A stretch of DNA of 46,222 nucleotides from Planctomycetota bacterium (GTDB lineage: Bacteria; Planctomycetota; Planctomycetia; Isosphaerales; Isosphaeraceae): NCBI GenBank assembly GCA_021791715.1, contig JAJYWB010000048.1, positions 1 through 46,222 on the forward strand. Reading direction: 5' to 3'. The notes under the pieces were generated by a model. It ran no database searches, was not told where the DNA came from, and saw only the letters and a program-made list of their open reading frames with translations. This document shows, in pieces, positions 1 to 9,300 of this stretch (position 1 is the first letter of the stretch; each line of letters starts with the position of its first letter). The translations under genes were made by a program, and so were the position numbers.

Positions 1-390
1 AACCTGCATTCGCGACCGGTGCAGCATCCCAAATATGTGGTGGTACGCGTATCCGAAGGCAAGGTGTCGCTCGTGCATGTCGGAGATCGAATTCAGCCTC
101 TTTGGAGCGACGACAAGTTTTCGTGCGTCATGCCCGATAGAGACGATTTGAAAGAGGGGGACGCGATCGCGGTTTTCCCGAACGTCGAAATCAATCAATC
201 GTGGTTGCACGTTATGGATGGCGATAATATCTTGAATCTGATTCGATACGTTTCTCCGCGCGATTTTCCGATGATGACGGGATCGATCGTTATGCCGAAG
301 ATTGAAAATGGAACTGGAGTGAAGATCAAGGAAGAGATCAAAAACGACGAGATCAAGCGGCGATTCTTTCCGGCAGGGAACATGAATTGA
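1..390 (+). CDS. 3' end of an unidentified protein (5' end outside the window)
   Basis: The reading frame is open from the first base to a TGA at 388-390 and gives about 129 residues. A GTG at 19 could start it, but no ribosome binding site can be seen and the frame continues to the window edge, so I read it as the C-terminal part of a longer protein. The sequence is soluble in character and has no signal peptide, membrane segment or cysteine pair. It looks like mixed beta strands (Y-V-V-V-R-V-S, S-L-V-H-V-G-D) followed by a Lys/Glu-rich tail (KIKEEIKNDEIKRRFF). I do not recognise the family. A good terminator follows at 461-507, which supports a real transcript ending here. Confidence 0.55.
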   Translation, partial: NLHSRPVQHPKYVVVRVSEGKVSLVHVGDRIQPLWSDDKFSCVMPDRDDLKEGDAIAVFPNVEINQSWLHVMDGDNILNLIRYVSPRDFPMMTGSIVMPKIENGTGVKIKEEIKNDEIKRRFFPAGNMN

Positions 391-460
391 TACGATTCGG
401 ATCGCGTACCGATTTTGTGATTGACAAGTTGAAATAATCATCGAGCTCGGCGAATTGCGT

Positions 461-507
461 CGCCCGATCGCGATCATCGATTTGATCGCGGCCGGGCGAT
501 TGTTTTT
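461..507 (+). terminator. Rho-independent terminator
   Basis: A 16-bp stem (461-476 with 483-498, one mismatch and one G-U pair) closes a 6-base loop. ATTGTTTTT follows directly at 499-507. It lies 71 bases after the stop of the first gene and before the independent gene at 603. Confidence 0.6.
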
Positions 508-602
508 GATCGAGAATCGCTTAACATCGTTTTCGGGTTCGAGGCGCGAGCCGAATCACACGGGGTCCGATAAAGATTAACGATTAAAATGGGGGAAAAG
601 TT

Positions 603-3527
603 ATGTCAAAGATAATTACTAAACTTACTACTGTTTTTGTGATTTGGCTTTCGCTCGCTTTAAGCGGATCGGCGTGGGAAAACAAGGCGAATCCGCTCGA
701 TCCAGTAGCAGAGGCGGCGAAGTTTCGTCTCGCGGATTCCGCGCTCACGATCGAACTCGTCGCATCCGAGCCCGCCGTGACGAGTCCGGTCGCAATCGAC
801 TGGGACGAACGGGGTCGGATGTTCGTCGCCGAGATGAACGATTATCCCGAGGGAGAGCGATCGGGTTCGCCGACGGGGCGAATCCGCGTGCTCGAAGATC
901 GTGACGGAGACGGCTTTTATGAACAATCGACGGTGTTCGCCGATCGGCTTCGATTTCCTTCGAGCGTAACGCCGTGGAAAGGTGGTATTTTCGTCACGGC
1001 GGCGCCCGATATCTGGTACTTCAAAGACCTCGACGGCGACGGCAAGGCGGACGAACGTCGTGTTATGTTCACGGGATTCGGCGAGGGGAATCCTCAACTC
1101 CGCGTCAACGGGCTGTTTTGGGGCGTCGACAATTGGATTTACGGAGCGAACGGTCGAAGCGACGGCGCGATTCGTCGACCCGACGAGGCCGAAAACAAGG
1201 CGATCTCGATCGACCGGCGTGATTTTCGTTGGAATCCTCGGACGAACGCTTTTGAAACGACCGCGGGACAAAGCCAGTTCGGCGCCGCCCGCGACGATTG
1301 GGGCGATCGGTTCCTCTCGTTAAACACGTATCCGATTCGTCATGTCGTGATTGAAGAACGTGTTCTCGCGAGAAATCCATATCTCGCCCGCGCCGATTCG
1401 GTCGCGTCGATTCTCGATCCAGCCGACGATCTCCGCGTTTTCCCGATCGGACGGCCTCGAACGAGGTTCAACGCCGAATCGGTCGAAACGTTCAACGCGA
1501 GCTGTGGACCGCTGATTAACCGCGGCTCGGCTCTCCCCGACGAATATCGAGGCGACGTCTTCGTTTGCGAGCCTTTGACAAACCTCATACATCGACGAAA
1601 ACTGATCCCGGACGGAGCTTCGTTCAAGGCGCGACGCGTCGAGCGAGATAAAGAATTTCTCGCGTCGACCGATTCGTCGTTCAGTCCGGTCAACCTGGCG
1701 AACGGTCCCGACGGAGCGCTTTACGTCGTCGATTTTTACCGCGAACTCGTCGAACACCCCCAATTCGTCCCCGAGGAACTGAGAAAATCGGTCGATTTCC
1801 GACGCTGGAACGATCGCGGACGGATTTGGCGAATTCGACGCAAGAGAGATCTTTTTCAATCAAAGAATACTCAATCACAAGCCAATAAGTATCGTGGAAT
1901 CGACGAATTGATCGCCGATTTTGAACATCCCGACGGTCGGCGCCGCGACACGGCGCAGCGGTTGTTGGTGGAACGAGGCGATAACGCAGCGATCGCGCCG
2001 CTCGAAAAGACGGCCGTCGAATCAAACAATCCGGTTGCTCGAATCCACGCACTCTGGACATTATACGGTCTGAATTCGGTTAAAGATGAGATTCTAATAA
2101 AATCCTTGCACGATCGTCATCCTCGAGTGCGCGAGGCCGCGGTGAGGCTCGCGGCGGGACGAACCGAATTATTGAGAGAAATCGCTTCGCTCGCCGACGA
2201 CTCCGATTTACGCGTTCGGTTTCAAACGTCGATCGCTCTCGGCGGAGTTTCGGAGCGATTCGCAATCGATTCGTCGGTGAGGATCGCCGAGCGTGATATC
2301 GGCGACGAATGGACGCGGCTCGCGATTCTATCGGGTCTTGGCGAAACGGTTTGGCTCTTTCTTCAAACCGTTTTGGAGCGTAACCCGGAATGGTTGTCGA
2401 CGCCGACCGAGGATCAAAACCGATTTCTTGAGCAGGCGGCCGAAATCCTCGGCGCTCGTCGGAAAGAAGTCGAAGTGCGGGGATTGATCGAGTCGATAAC
2501 TTTGCGCGATCAAGTTCACGCCGATCCGGGAAAGATTACGCTTTTGGCCGGCTTGACCGAGGGGATCGCTCGTTCGGGATTGAGCGGTCGTTCGATAATA
2601 GAAATGATTGAATCATCCGTTATCAAAAAAAAGGATGATTATCAATCGTTTGTTGATCGTGTTCGGACGGCCGCCGATTCGGATCAAACCGGAGACGAAG
2701 AGCGCGAGCGCGCGTTTTATGTCATTTGTCGCTTGCGTCCGGCGGAAGCGTCGGGGCTTGTTCGTATGATGTTGCGTCCAGAATCCACCGAGCGGCTTAG
2801 GAACGCGGCGGTTCGGGCGATCGGATTGATCGATTCGAACTCTTTATCGGATCAAGTATTGAACGATTGGGGTCGAATGACGATCGACGTGAGGCGCAAT
2901 GTCGCGGCCGAGATGGCGAGTTCGCCGAACCTGGCGTTGCGATTGGTTTATGCTATGGAACAAAACAAGCTCGGCGCGGCGGATCTTGATCCTTCGGCAC
3001 GCGACGTTTTGCGGCGCGTTGGAGACGCCGGTTTGCGCGGCCGGGTGGAAGCGCTTCTGAAAAAATTCGCTCCCGCGAATCGATCGGAGGTTTTAAACGC
3101 TTATCGTCCCGCTCTCTCTCGAAAAGGTGACGCGAGACGCGGTGGCGAGATTTTTGAGAAGAACTGTCGGATTTGTCATCGGAGGAAGGGGATTGGAGCG
3201 TCGGTCGGTCCCGATCTTTCTGGAACCTCGGGCAAGCTCGCGGAGACGCTCTTAAGCGACATTCTTGATCCGAATCATGATGTGAATCCCAATTTTCTCG
3301 CTTATCGATTGGAGACCAAACAGGGGAGGATCGTAACGGGGGTGATCGCCGAGGAGACCGCGTCGAGCGTGAAGATTCGCTCCGCCGGCGGCGACGAAGA
3401 GACCGTCCTCCGTTCGGAGATCGACGAGCTGCGATCGACGGGAGCGTCGTTAATGCCTGAAGGATTGGAACGGACGCTGGATCAACAGGACGTCGCCGAT
3501 CTTTTGGATTATCTCCGGCGGCCGTGA
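603..3527 (+). CDS. PVC-type membrane-bound dehydrogenase / HEAT-repeat / haem-binding (CxxCH) protein
   Basis: An exported 974-residue protein. Residues 1-24 form a signal peptide (VFVIWLSLALSGSA then WEN). Residues about 30-410 are the beta-propeller 'membrane-bound dehydrogenase' domain typical of Pirellula and Verrucomicrobium (VAIDWDERGRMFVAEMNDYP, NGPDGALYVVDFYRE). Residues about 430-840 are alpha-helical HEAT-like repeats (HALWTLYGL, HPRVREAAVRLAAG). The C-terminus is a c-type haem domain with CRICH at 855-859, a likely distal ligand region around GPDLSG, and the family ending DVADLLDYLRR. These fusions are very abundant in planctomycetes; they are thought to oxidise sugars or similar periplasmic substrates and pass electrons to the haem, but substrates are unknown. 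The start is supported by GGGGGA upstream of the ATG. No operon partner is visible. Confidence 0.92.
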   Translation: MSKIITKLTTVFVIWLSLALSGSAWENKANPLDPVAEAAKFRLADSALTIELVASEPAVTSPVAIDWDERGRMFVAEMNDYPEGERSGSPTGRIRVLEDRDGDGFYEQSTVFADRLRFPSSVTPWKGGIFVTAAPDIWYFKDLDGDGKADERRVMFTGFGEGNPQLRVNGLFWGVDNWIYGANGRSDGAIRRPDEAENKAISIDRRDFRWNPRTNAFETTAGQSQFGAARDDWGDRFLSLNTYPIRHVVIEERVLARNPYLARADSVASILDPADDLRVFPIGRPRTRFNAESVETFNASCGPLINRGSALPDEYRGDVFVCEPLTNLIHRRKLIPDGASFKARRVERDKEFLASTDSSFSPVNLANGPDGALYVVDFYRELVEHPQFVPEELRKSVDFRRWNDRGRIWRIRRKRDLFQSKNTQSQANKYRGIDELIADFEHPDGRRRDTAQRLLVERGDNAAIAPLEKTAVESNNPVARIHALWTLYGLNSVKDEILIKSLHDRHPRVREAAVRLAAGRTELLREIASLADDSDLRVRFQTSIALGGVSERFAIDSSVRIAERDIGDEWTRLAILSGLGETVWLFLQTVLERNPEWLSTPTEDQNRFLEQAAEILGARRKEVEVRGLIESITLRDQVHADPGKITLLAGLTEGIARSGLSGRSIIEMIESSVIKKKDDYQSFVDRVRTAADSDQTGDEERERAFYVICRLRPAEASGLVRMMLRPESTERLRNAAVRAIGLIDSNSLSDQVLNDWGRMTIDVRRNVAAEMASSPNLALRLVYAMEQNKLGAADLDPSARDVLRRVGDAGLRGRVEALLKKFAPANRSEVLNAYRPALSRKGDARRGGEIFEKNCRICHRRKGIGASVGPDLSGTSGKLAETLLSDILDPNHDVNPNFLAYRLETKQGRIVTGVIAEETASSVKIRSAGGDEETVLRSEIDELRSTGASLMPEGLERTLDQQDVADLLDYLRRP

Positions 3528-3733
3528 TTTGTTTTGAACGATTCCATGAAATTAATAACTATTTCAGTCATGTCGGTGTCGTTCTTGGTCGTTTGGGATC
3601 GCTTGAAAAATCGGCGGCGCTAATTTCCCGGAATATCAGGAGTAAGAGGCCAATTGAATGTTCGAGTATGAAACCTTCTGCAATTTGATTCATCGTTTTA
3701 ATTGCGCTTCGTTACCGCCGCGCTTTTTTGGCA

Positions 3734-3762
3734 TTGCCTCATCGGGTTCGAACGAATAAAAT
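3734..3762 (+). promoter_or_regulatory. Possible sigma-70 promoter for the Cus locus
   Basis: TTGCCT (3734-3739) and TAAAAT (3757-3762) are separated by 17 bases. The -35 box matches the consensus at only 4 of 6 positions. The predicted start of transcription falls at about 3769, exactly on the ATG of the next gene, which has no Shine-Dalgarno sequence; this would make the transcript leaderless. The rest of 3528-3768 shows nothing I can name. Confidence 0.3.
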
Positions 3763-3768
3763 GACATT

Positions 3769-4284
3769 ATGGATCAATCACGCGGGCCGAGAATTACCGT
3801 TTCGCTCGGCGTCGTCGCGATCGCGGCGATTGCGACCCTGTGCGCGTTCGACGCATCGGCTTCGGCCGCGGAATTCCGCTCGACCCCGGTCGAGGCCGCG
3901 CAAGGCGTAATGGACTGCTGCGTTCGAACTTCCGCCGCGTGTTGCTGCTGCCCGGCGATGTCGCCGAAACCGTCGAACGCTCGCTCGATCGATCGACAAG
4001 ACGCCGCGTTAAAGTCGAACTCGATCAAGGCGATTATCACCGTCGTCGCAACCAAGAGCCCCGGCCCGCCGTGCGGATGTTTGGCTCGTATCCCCGGCGA
4101 GGAATCGAAGCCGACGCGTTCCGATTCCACGGCGCGACGAACCTCAACCGAACCGTTCGGCTCAACTTTTGCGATCGCTCGGCCGGCGTCGATTCACTCT
4201 TTTGATTTCGGCCTTACATCTCGCATCCCGCTCTTAGGTTCCCTCCCCGAGCCGTTCTTGCGCTCGACTCATCTCCTTATTTGA
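3769..4284 (+). CDS. Small exported Cys-rich protein upstream of Cus efflux genes
   Basis: A 171-residue protein. An uncleaved or cleavable signal sequence is plain at residues 9-34 (VSLGVVAIAAIATLCAF, then ASASAAEF). The mature part begins with a striking cysteine cluster: Cys50-Cys51 and Cys58 to Cys61 in a row, followed by a C-G-C at 102-104. The remainder is Ser/Thr/Pro/Arg-rich and low in predicted structure, and it ends in L-R-S-T-H-L-L-I. It lies 304 bases upstream of the CusB-like adaptor on the same strand. The cysteine clusters and this position suggest a periplasmic copper or silver buffer or a sensor for the efflux system. That role is inference; I know no named family. An overlapping antisense reading frame exists but lacks a coherent export signal. 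Confidence 0.6.
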   Translation: MDQSRGPRITVSLGVVAIAAIATLCAFDASASAAEFRSTPVEAAQGVMDCCVRTSAACCCCPAMSPKPSNARSIDRQDAALKSNSIKAIITVVATKSPGPPCGCLARIPGEESKPTRSDSTARRTSTEPFGSTFAIARPASIHSFDFGLTSRIPLLGSLPEPFLRSTHLLI

Positions 4285-4588
4285 TCATGCTGTAATACGA
4301 GCGTCGCCGACCGATCGGAACGATCGTCACAGCGGCATCGCGCCCCGAGCGAACTCTCACGATCGGCTTAGTCGTACGCTCGTCTCTTGATTTCACGGTC
4401 GCGTTCCTTCGCTCCGCCGACCCGATACGGATTCGTTCGGATCGACCCGAGCGCATGTAGAGCCCCGCGCGGAGGCCGAGATCGTCGATTCTCGTCGGGC
4501 ACGGCGGAGCGAAGAACCGCGACCGAATCGCTTTCAATCCCACAAGAAGAGATCGAACAGAAACGACTGATAATATTGGATTAGTGAT
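4285..4588. other. Gap between the Cys-rich gene and the CusB-like gene
   Basis: 304 bases with no convincing gene. Short open frames here are Arg/Ser-rich and look non-coding. No strong terminator or promoter was found, so both genes may share one transcript. Confidence 0.4.
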
Positions 4589-6262
4589 ATGAATATTCAC
4601 GATGAAATCACCGCGAGCGAACCGCGTCTTTCGCGATGGGAACAATTTCGCCTCGTCGTCAAGGTCGTCGAGCTTCGGCTCCGATTCATCGCGATCCTCG
4701 CGATCACGGGGCTTACGTTCGCTTACTGGGACACGATCTGGAATTATGTGGATAAATGGAATCGTGAGAAGTCGGCGAGTCGACGCGTCGCCGCGGTCGA
4801 CGTTGAGTATTACTGTCCGATGCATCCGAGCATTATCCGCGACGAGCCGGGGAGTTGTCCGATTTGCGGCATGCCGCTTTCGAAACGGAAAAAAGGGGAG
4901 AAAATGTCGCTCCCCGACGAGGTTTTAGCGCGGGTTCAGCTCGCCCCGTATCGGATCAAACAGGCCGGCATTCAAACCGTCGAGGTCGGCTACGAACCGC
5001 TCGTCGAGACCGTGACGACCGTCGGATATGTCGATTACGACGAACGTCGATTGGCGAACATCTCCAATAAGATCCCCGGTCGATCGCGGATCGAAAAGTT
5101 GTTTGTGAATTTCACGGGAGTCGATGTTAAAGAGGGAGAGACGCTCGCCGAGCTTTACAGCCCCGAGCTTTATCAGGCCGAGCGCGAATTGCTCGTCGCG
5201 AGCGAGCGAGCGAAGCGGAAGCCGGGCGCCGGCGGAGATCTGTTGGGCAATTCCGCCGAGATGGTCGAGATCGCGACCGAAAAGCTTAGGCTCTGGGGAA
5301 TCACTCCCAAACAAATCGACGAGATTCTCACCAAAAAGAAGGCGAGCTTCGTCGTTCCAATCGTCGCTCCGATTCATGGACATGTCGTTAAGAAAAACGT
5401 CGTCGAGGGGCGATATCTCATGGAGGGAGACGCGATTTTTGAAATCGCCGATCTAAGCCGCGTGTGGATTCAAGCAAAGGTTTACGCCGATCAAGTCGGT
5501 CTCATCCGAATCGGCCAGGTTGCCGAGGCCGAAATCGAAGGGTATTCGGGTCTGAAATTCCCTGGAACGGTCGCTTTTATGCAGCCACATCTCGACGCGA
5601 CGACCAGGACGATCGACGTCCGTTTCGATCTCGACAATCCAGGACACGTTCTCAGGCCCAATATGTTCGCAAACGTGACGCTCAAAACCCCGATCGTCGA
5701 CACGCCGGCGTTTCAAAAACATCACGCGATCATGAAATACGATCGGGTTGGTCAAGTTAATTTCAAGTTATCTTCCGATCAAAAGATTTGTCCCGTTACA
5801 ACGCTTAAGTTGGGGTCGATGGGAGATCCGATTCCGATTCAACTCGCATCGAATCGAAAAATCTGGACGTGTTGTCCCGCGTGTCCTCCCAAATTCGCCA
5901 AGAATCCCGAGAAATACCTGGCTCGGCTCGAGCCGGCGCCCCAAGGGATGGCGCTTTCGGTTCCCGACTCCGCGGTGATCGACACCGGGAATCGGAAGAT
6001 CGTGTACGTCGAGAGCGAGCCCGGCGTGTTCGACGCTCGCTCGGTGATCCTTGGTCCACGGCTCGGCGACAAATATCCCGTGCTCGAAGGATTGGAACCG
6101 GGCGTTCGAATCGCCGCGACGGGGGCTTTTCTCGTCGACGCCGAATCAAGGCTCAATCCGGGCGCGACGGGCCGAAAGATCGCGAGCGAAGAGCCTTCTA
6201 AAGAGCCCGCCATGCCCGGCATGGATATGTCGGAAAGTGATAAACATTCGCACCATCATTAA
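4589..6262 (+). CDS. cusB: CusB-like periplasmic adaptor with extra heavy-metal-binding modules
   Basis: A 557-residue membrane-fusion (HlyD/CusB family) adaptor of a heavy-metal RND pump that links the inner-membrane permease to an outer-membrane channel. A single N-terminal membrane anchor lies at about residues 30-50. A heavy-metal-binding domain follows, with YYCPMHP (Cys76, His79) and SCPICGMP (Cys90, Cys93). The barrel-sandwich and beta-barrel regions run over about residues 105-365. An unusual YHS-like Cys4 insert then appears ([12 protein letters not shown] with Cys401, and CCPACPPKF with Cys428, 429 and 432), before the membrane-proximal domain. The tail is Met/His-rich ([16 protein letters not shown]). 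Three separate metal-binding modules in one adaptor are more than in E. coli CusB. There is no good Shine-Dalgarno sequence, so the start is chosen from the family-like N-terminus. cusA follows after 53 bases. Confidence 0.9.
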   Translation: MNIHDEITASEPRLSRWEQFRLVVKVVELRLRFIAILAITGLTFAYWDTIWNYVDKWNREKSASRRVAAVDVEYYCPMHPSIIRDEPGSCPICGMPLSKRKKGEKMSLPDEVLARVQLAPYRIKQAGIQTVEVGYEPLVETVTTVGYVDYDERRLANISNKIPGRSRIEKLFVNFTGVDVKEGETLAELYSPELYQAERELLVASERAKRKPGAGGDLLGNSAEMVEIATEKLRLWGITPKQIDEILTKKKASFVVPIVAPIHGHVVKKNVVEGRYLMEGDAIFEIADLSRVWIQAKVYADQVGLIRIGQVAEAEIEGYSGLKFPGTVAFMQPHLDATTRTIDVRFDLDNPGHVLRPNMFANVTLKTPIVDTPAFQKHHAIMKYDRVGQVNFKLSSDQKICPVTTLKLGSMGDPIPIQLASNRKIWTCCPACPPKFAKNPEKYLARLEPAPQGMALSVPDSAVIDTGNRKIVYVESEPGVFDARSVILGPRLGDKYPVLEGLEPGVRIAATGAFLVDAESRLNPGATGRKIASEEPSKEPAMPGMDMSESDKHSHHH

Positions 6263-6315
6263 AAAGTTGAGCAATATGTGTATTAATCTCGCGATGCTCG
6301 CACGAGGATTGAAAC

Positions 6316-9300
6316 GTGATTGAATCGATCATTGAATGGTCGGTGAAGAATCGAATCTTGGTGATCCTTTGTTCGATCGGGGTCGCGATCGCGGGGGCTC
6401 GCGCGGTCGTGACGACCCCCGTCGACGCGATTCCCGACTTATCGGAAAATCAGGTGATCGTTTTCACCGATTGGATGGGGCGAAGCCCCCAGGAGATCGA
6501 GGATCAGATCACGTATCCCCTCTCGGTGAACCTTCAGGGTTTGGCGGGAGTGAAGGTCGTCCGGTCGTCGAGCGAATTCAACTTTTCGATGATCACAATC
6601 ATCTTTAACGATTCAACCGATTACTATTTCGCGCGTGAGCGCGTGCTCGAACGCTTGTCGATCGCGTCGACGTTTCTCCCGACGGGCGTCACGCCGTATC
6701 TCGCGCCCGACGCGACGGCTCTCGGCCAGATTTTTTGGTACACGGTCGAGGGGAAAGATCTGGATTTAAGCAAGCTTAGGTCGATTCAGGACTGGTACGT
6801 GCGATATCAGCTTAACAGCGTTCCCGGAGTCGCCGAGGTCGCGAGCGTCGGCGGAGCGCCGCGCGAATATCAGATCGACCTCGATCCCAATAAACTACGT
6901 GCATATGATATCAGTTTAGGCGAGGTTTATTCGGCGATCGCTCGGTCGAATTCGGCGGTCGGCGGCCGCGTGATTCATCAGGGAAACGCCGAGTTTTTGA
7001 TTCGATCGGTCGGTTGGATTCGATCGGTGAAGGATATTGAAAATACCGTCGTCACCGAGCGCGGCGGAACGCCGATCTTCGTCGGTCAACTTGGCGCCGT
7101 GCAGCTCGGCTCGACGTTTCGGCGGAGCGTGCTCGAGAAAGACGGCGGAGAGGTTGTCGGCGGAGTCGTGCTGATGAGGTACGGCGAGAATCCGCTCGAG
7201 GTGACTCGGCGCGTCAAGGAGAAAATATCGTCGCTCGCGGCGGGGCTTCAATCGCAAGGCGTGCGGATCGTTCCGTTTTACGATCGGACTCCCTTGATCG
7301 AGAAGGCGATCGGCACGGTGACGAACACGGTGCGCGAAGAGCTGATCGTCTGCTCGGTCGCGCTTTTGCTCGTGATGGGGCATCTGGGTGGGGCTTTCGT
7401 CGTTTCGATCAGCCTGCCGATGGCGATATTATTTAGTTTTCTACTTATGCGAATCTTCAGTATTCAAGCGAATATCATGAGCATGGCGGGGATCGCGATC
7501 AGCGTGGGGATTTTAATCGATCAGGCGGTCGTGATGGCCGAGAACGCGGCGCACCATCTGACGAAACAATTCGGCCGCGAGCGCGTGCGAGGAAATATCG
7601 ACACGATCGTGATCGACGCGTGCCGGACGGTCGGTCGACCGATCTTTTTTTCGGTGATGATCACAATTTTATCTTTCTTGCCTGTGTTCGCGCTCACAGG
7701 TCGCGAGGGGAAGATGTTTCATCCGCTCGCTTACGCGAAAACGTTCGCGCTCATCGGCGTGGCGATCTGTTCGATCACGCTCGTTCCCGCGCTGATTCCG
7801 ATTTTCCTTCGGGGTCGGATTCGCTCCGAGGAGGAAAATTGGCTGGTGCGGACGATGATTGAGATTTTCAAGCCGATGCTCGCCTGGCTGATGGATCGTC
7901 CCAAGCTCGTCGTCTGGTTGTTCGTGTGCATCGTCGGTCTTGGATATGTGGCGTCGACGAAGTTGGGACGCGAATTCATGCCTCCGCTCGACGAGGGAAG
8001 CATTCTCGACATGCCGACTTCGATTCCTCGCGTTTCGGTCGCCGAGGCCGCCGACGATCTCAAAACGCGCGACGCGATTTTGCGGGAATTCCCCGAAGTT
8101 TGGCGGGTTGTGGGAAAAGCGGGCCGAGCCGAAACCGCGACCGATCCGTCGCCGCTGGAAATGGTCGAGACGATCGTCAACCTTCGCGATCGGTCGCTTT
8201 GGACCAAGCGCAAAATCGAATACAAAGACGCTCTTATGCAAACTTCGGCGGCGTTTGATCTTTTATCGAAACGCGGCTTTATCAAGTCGATCGGATCGTC
8301 GTCCGAGCGCGACGTGCTGTTGAACGACGCGACGATGTCGGTTTTGTCGCGCGTCGATCCGACGCTGCGCGATCTCGCCGCGCTTCGGATTAACGAGTTC
8401 AGGCCCGAACTCGGCAAGGCGCTTATTGGAGAAACGATTGATCAATTACTCGTAAAAGTTGATAAGGGTGGAATCTCGCGTCGGCTCACGAAGTCGGAAC
8501 GAAGCGAATTGATCGGCGAGTTCGCCGAACCGTACGCCGATCGACTCGCCTCTGAAGTTTTACATGACGATGTTTCCGCGCTCATGCGAGACCTTTCGCG
8601 GAGGCTCGTCGCGTTCGGCGTTCTGCGCGATCGCGCCGATCTTCTCTCGCCTCATCCGACCTCGGTCGAAGCGATCGGTACGATGATCGGAGACTTTCTG
8701 GGCGCGAGGCGTAAGGATCTGTTCAGACAAATAACCGATCGACTTGAGACCGTTTATCAGGAAAGAATGACGGAACGGATTCGGATTCTCAACTGGGAGA
8801 TCTTCGATCGCGCCGTCCGAGCGGCGACGCAAGGAGCAATTGATGAAATGATGAAGGTTGCTAAAGAACGATCGATCGTGCTTCGCGAGCCGACCGCCGA
8901 CGATCTTCGAGCAGTCCGAACGAGTTTGGAAAAGCCGTTCGCCGATCGACTGTTGCTTTGGCAAAAATCGAAGCAAGACCTCGTTCAGGAGATCGATTCG
9001 ACGATTCAGATACCCGGATGGGGAAACATCCCCACTCAGCCGATTATCAACCGGATCGAGATGTTATCAACGGGCGTTCGGTCGCAGATCGGAGTCAAAG
9101 TGTTCGGCGACGATCTCGATCGGATTCAGCGCGTTTGTCAGGAGATCGCCGCGGTGTTGAAGGGCGTTCGGGGAGCGGGGAACGTGTTCGCCGATCAGAT
9201 AACGGGAAAAGGGTATGTGGAGATTCATATCGATCGTGAGAAGGCGGCGCGGTATGGAATATCGGTGGGGGACGTTCAAGACGTCGTCGAGGTGGCGATG

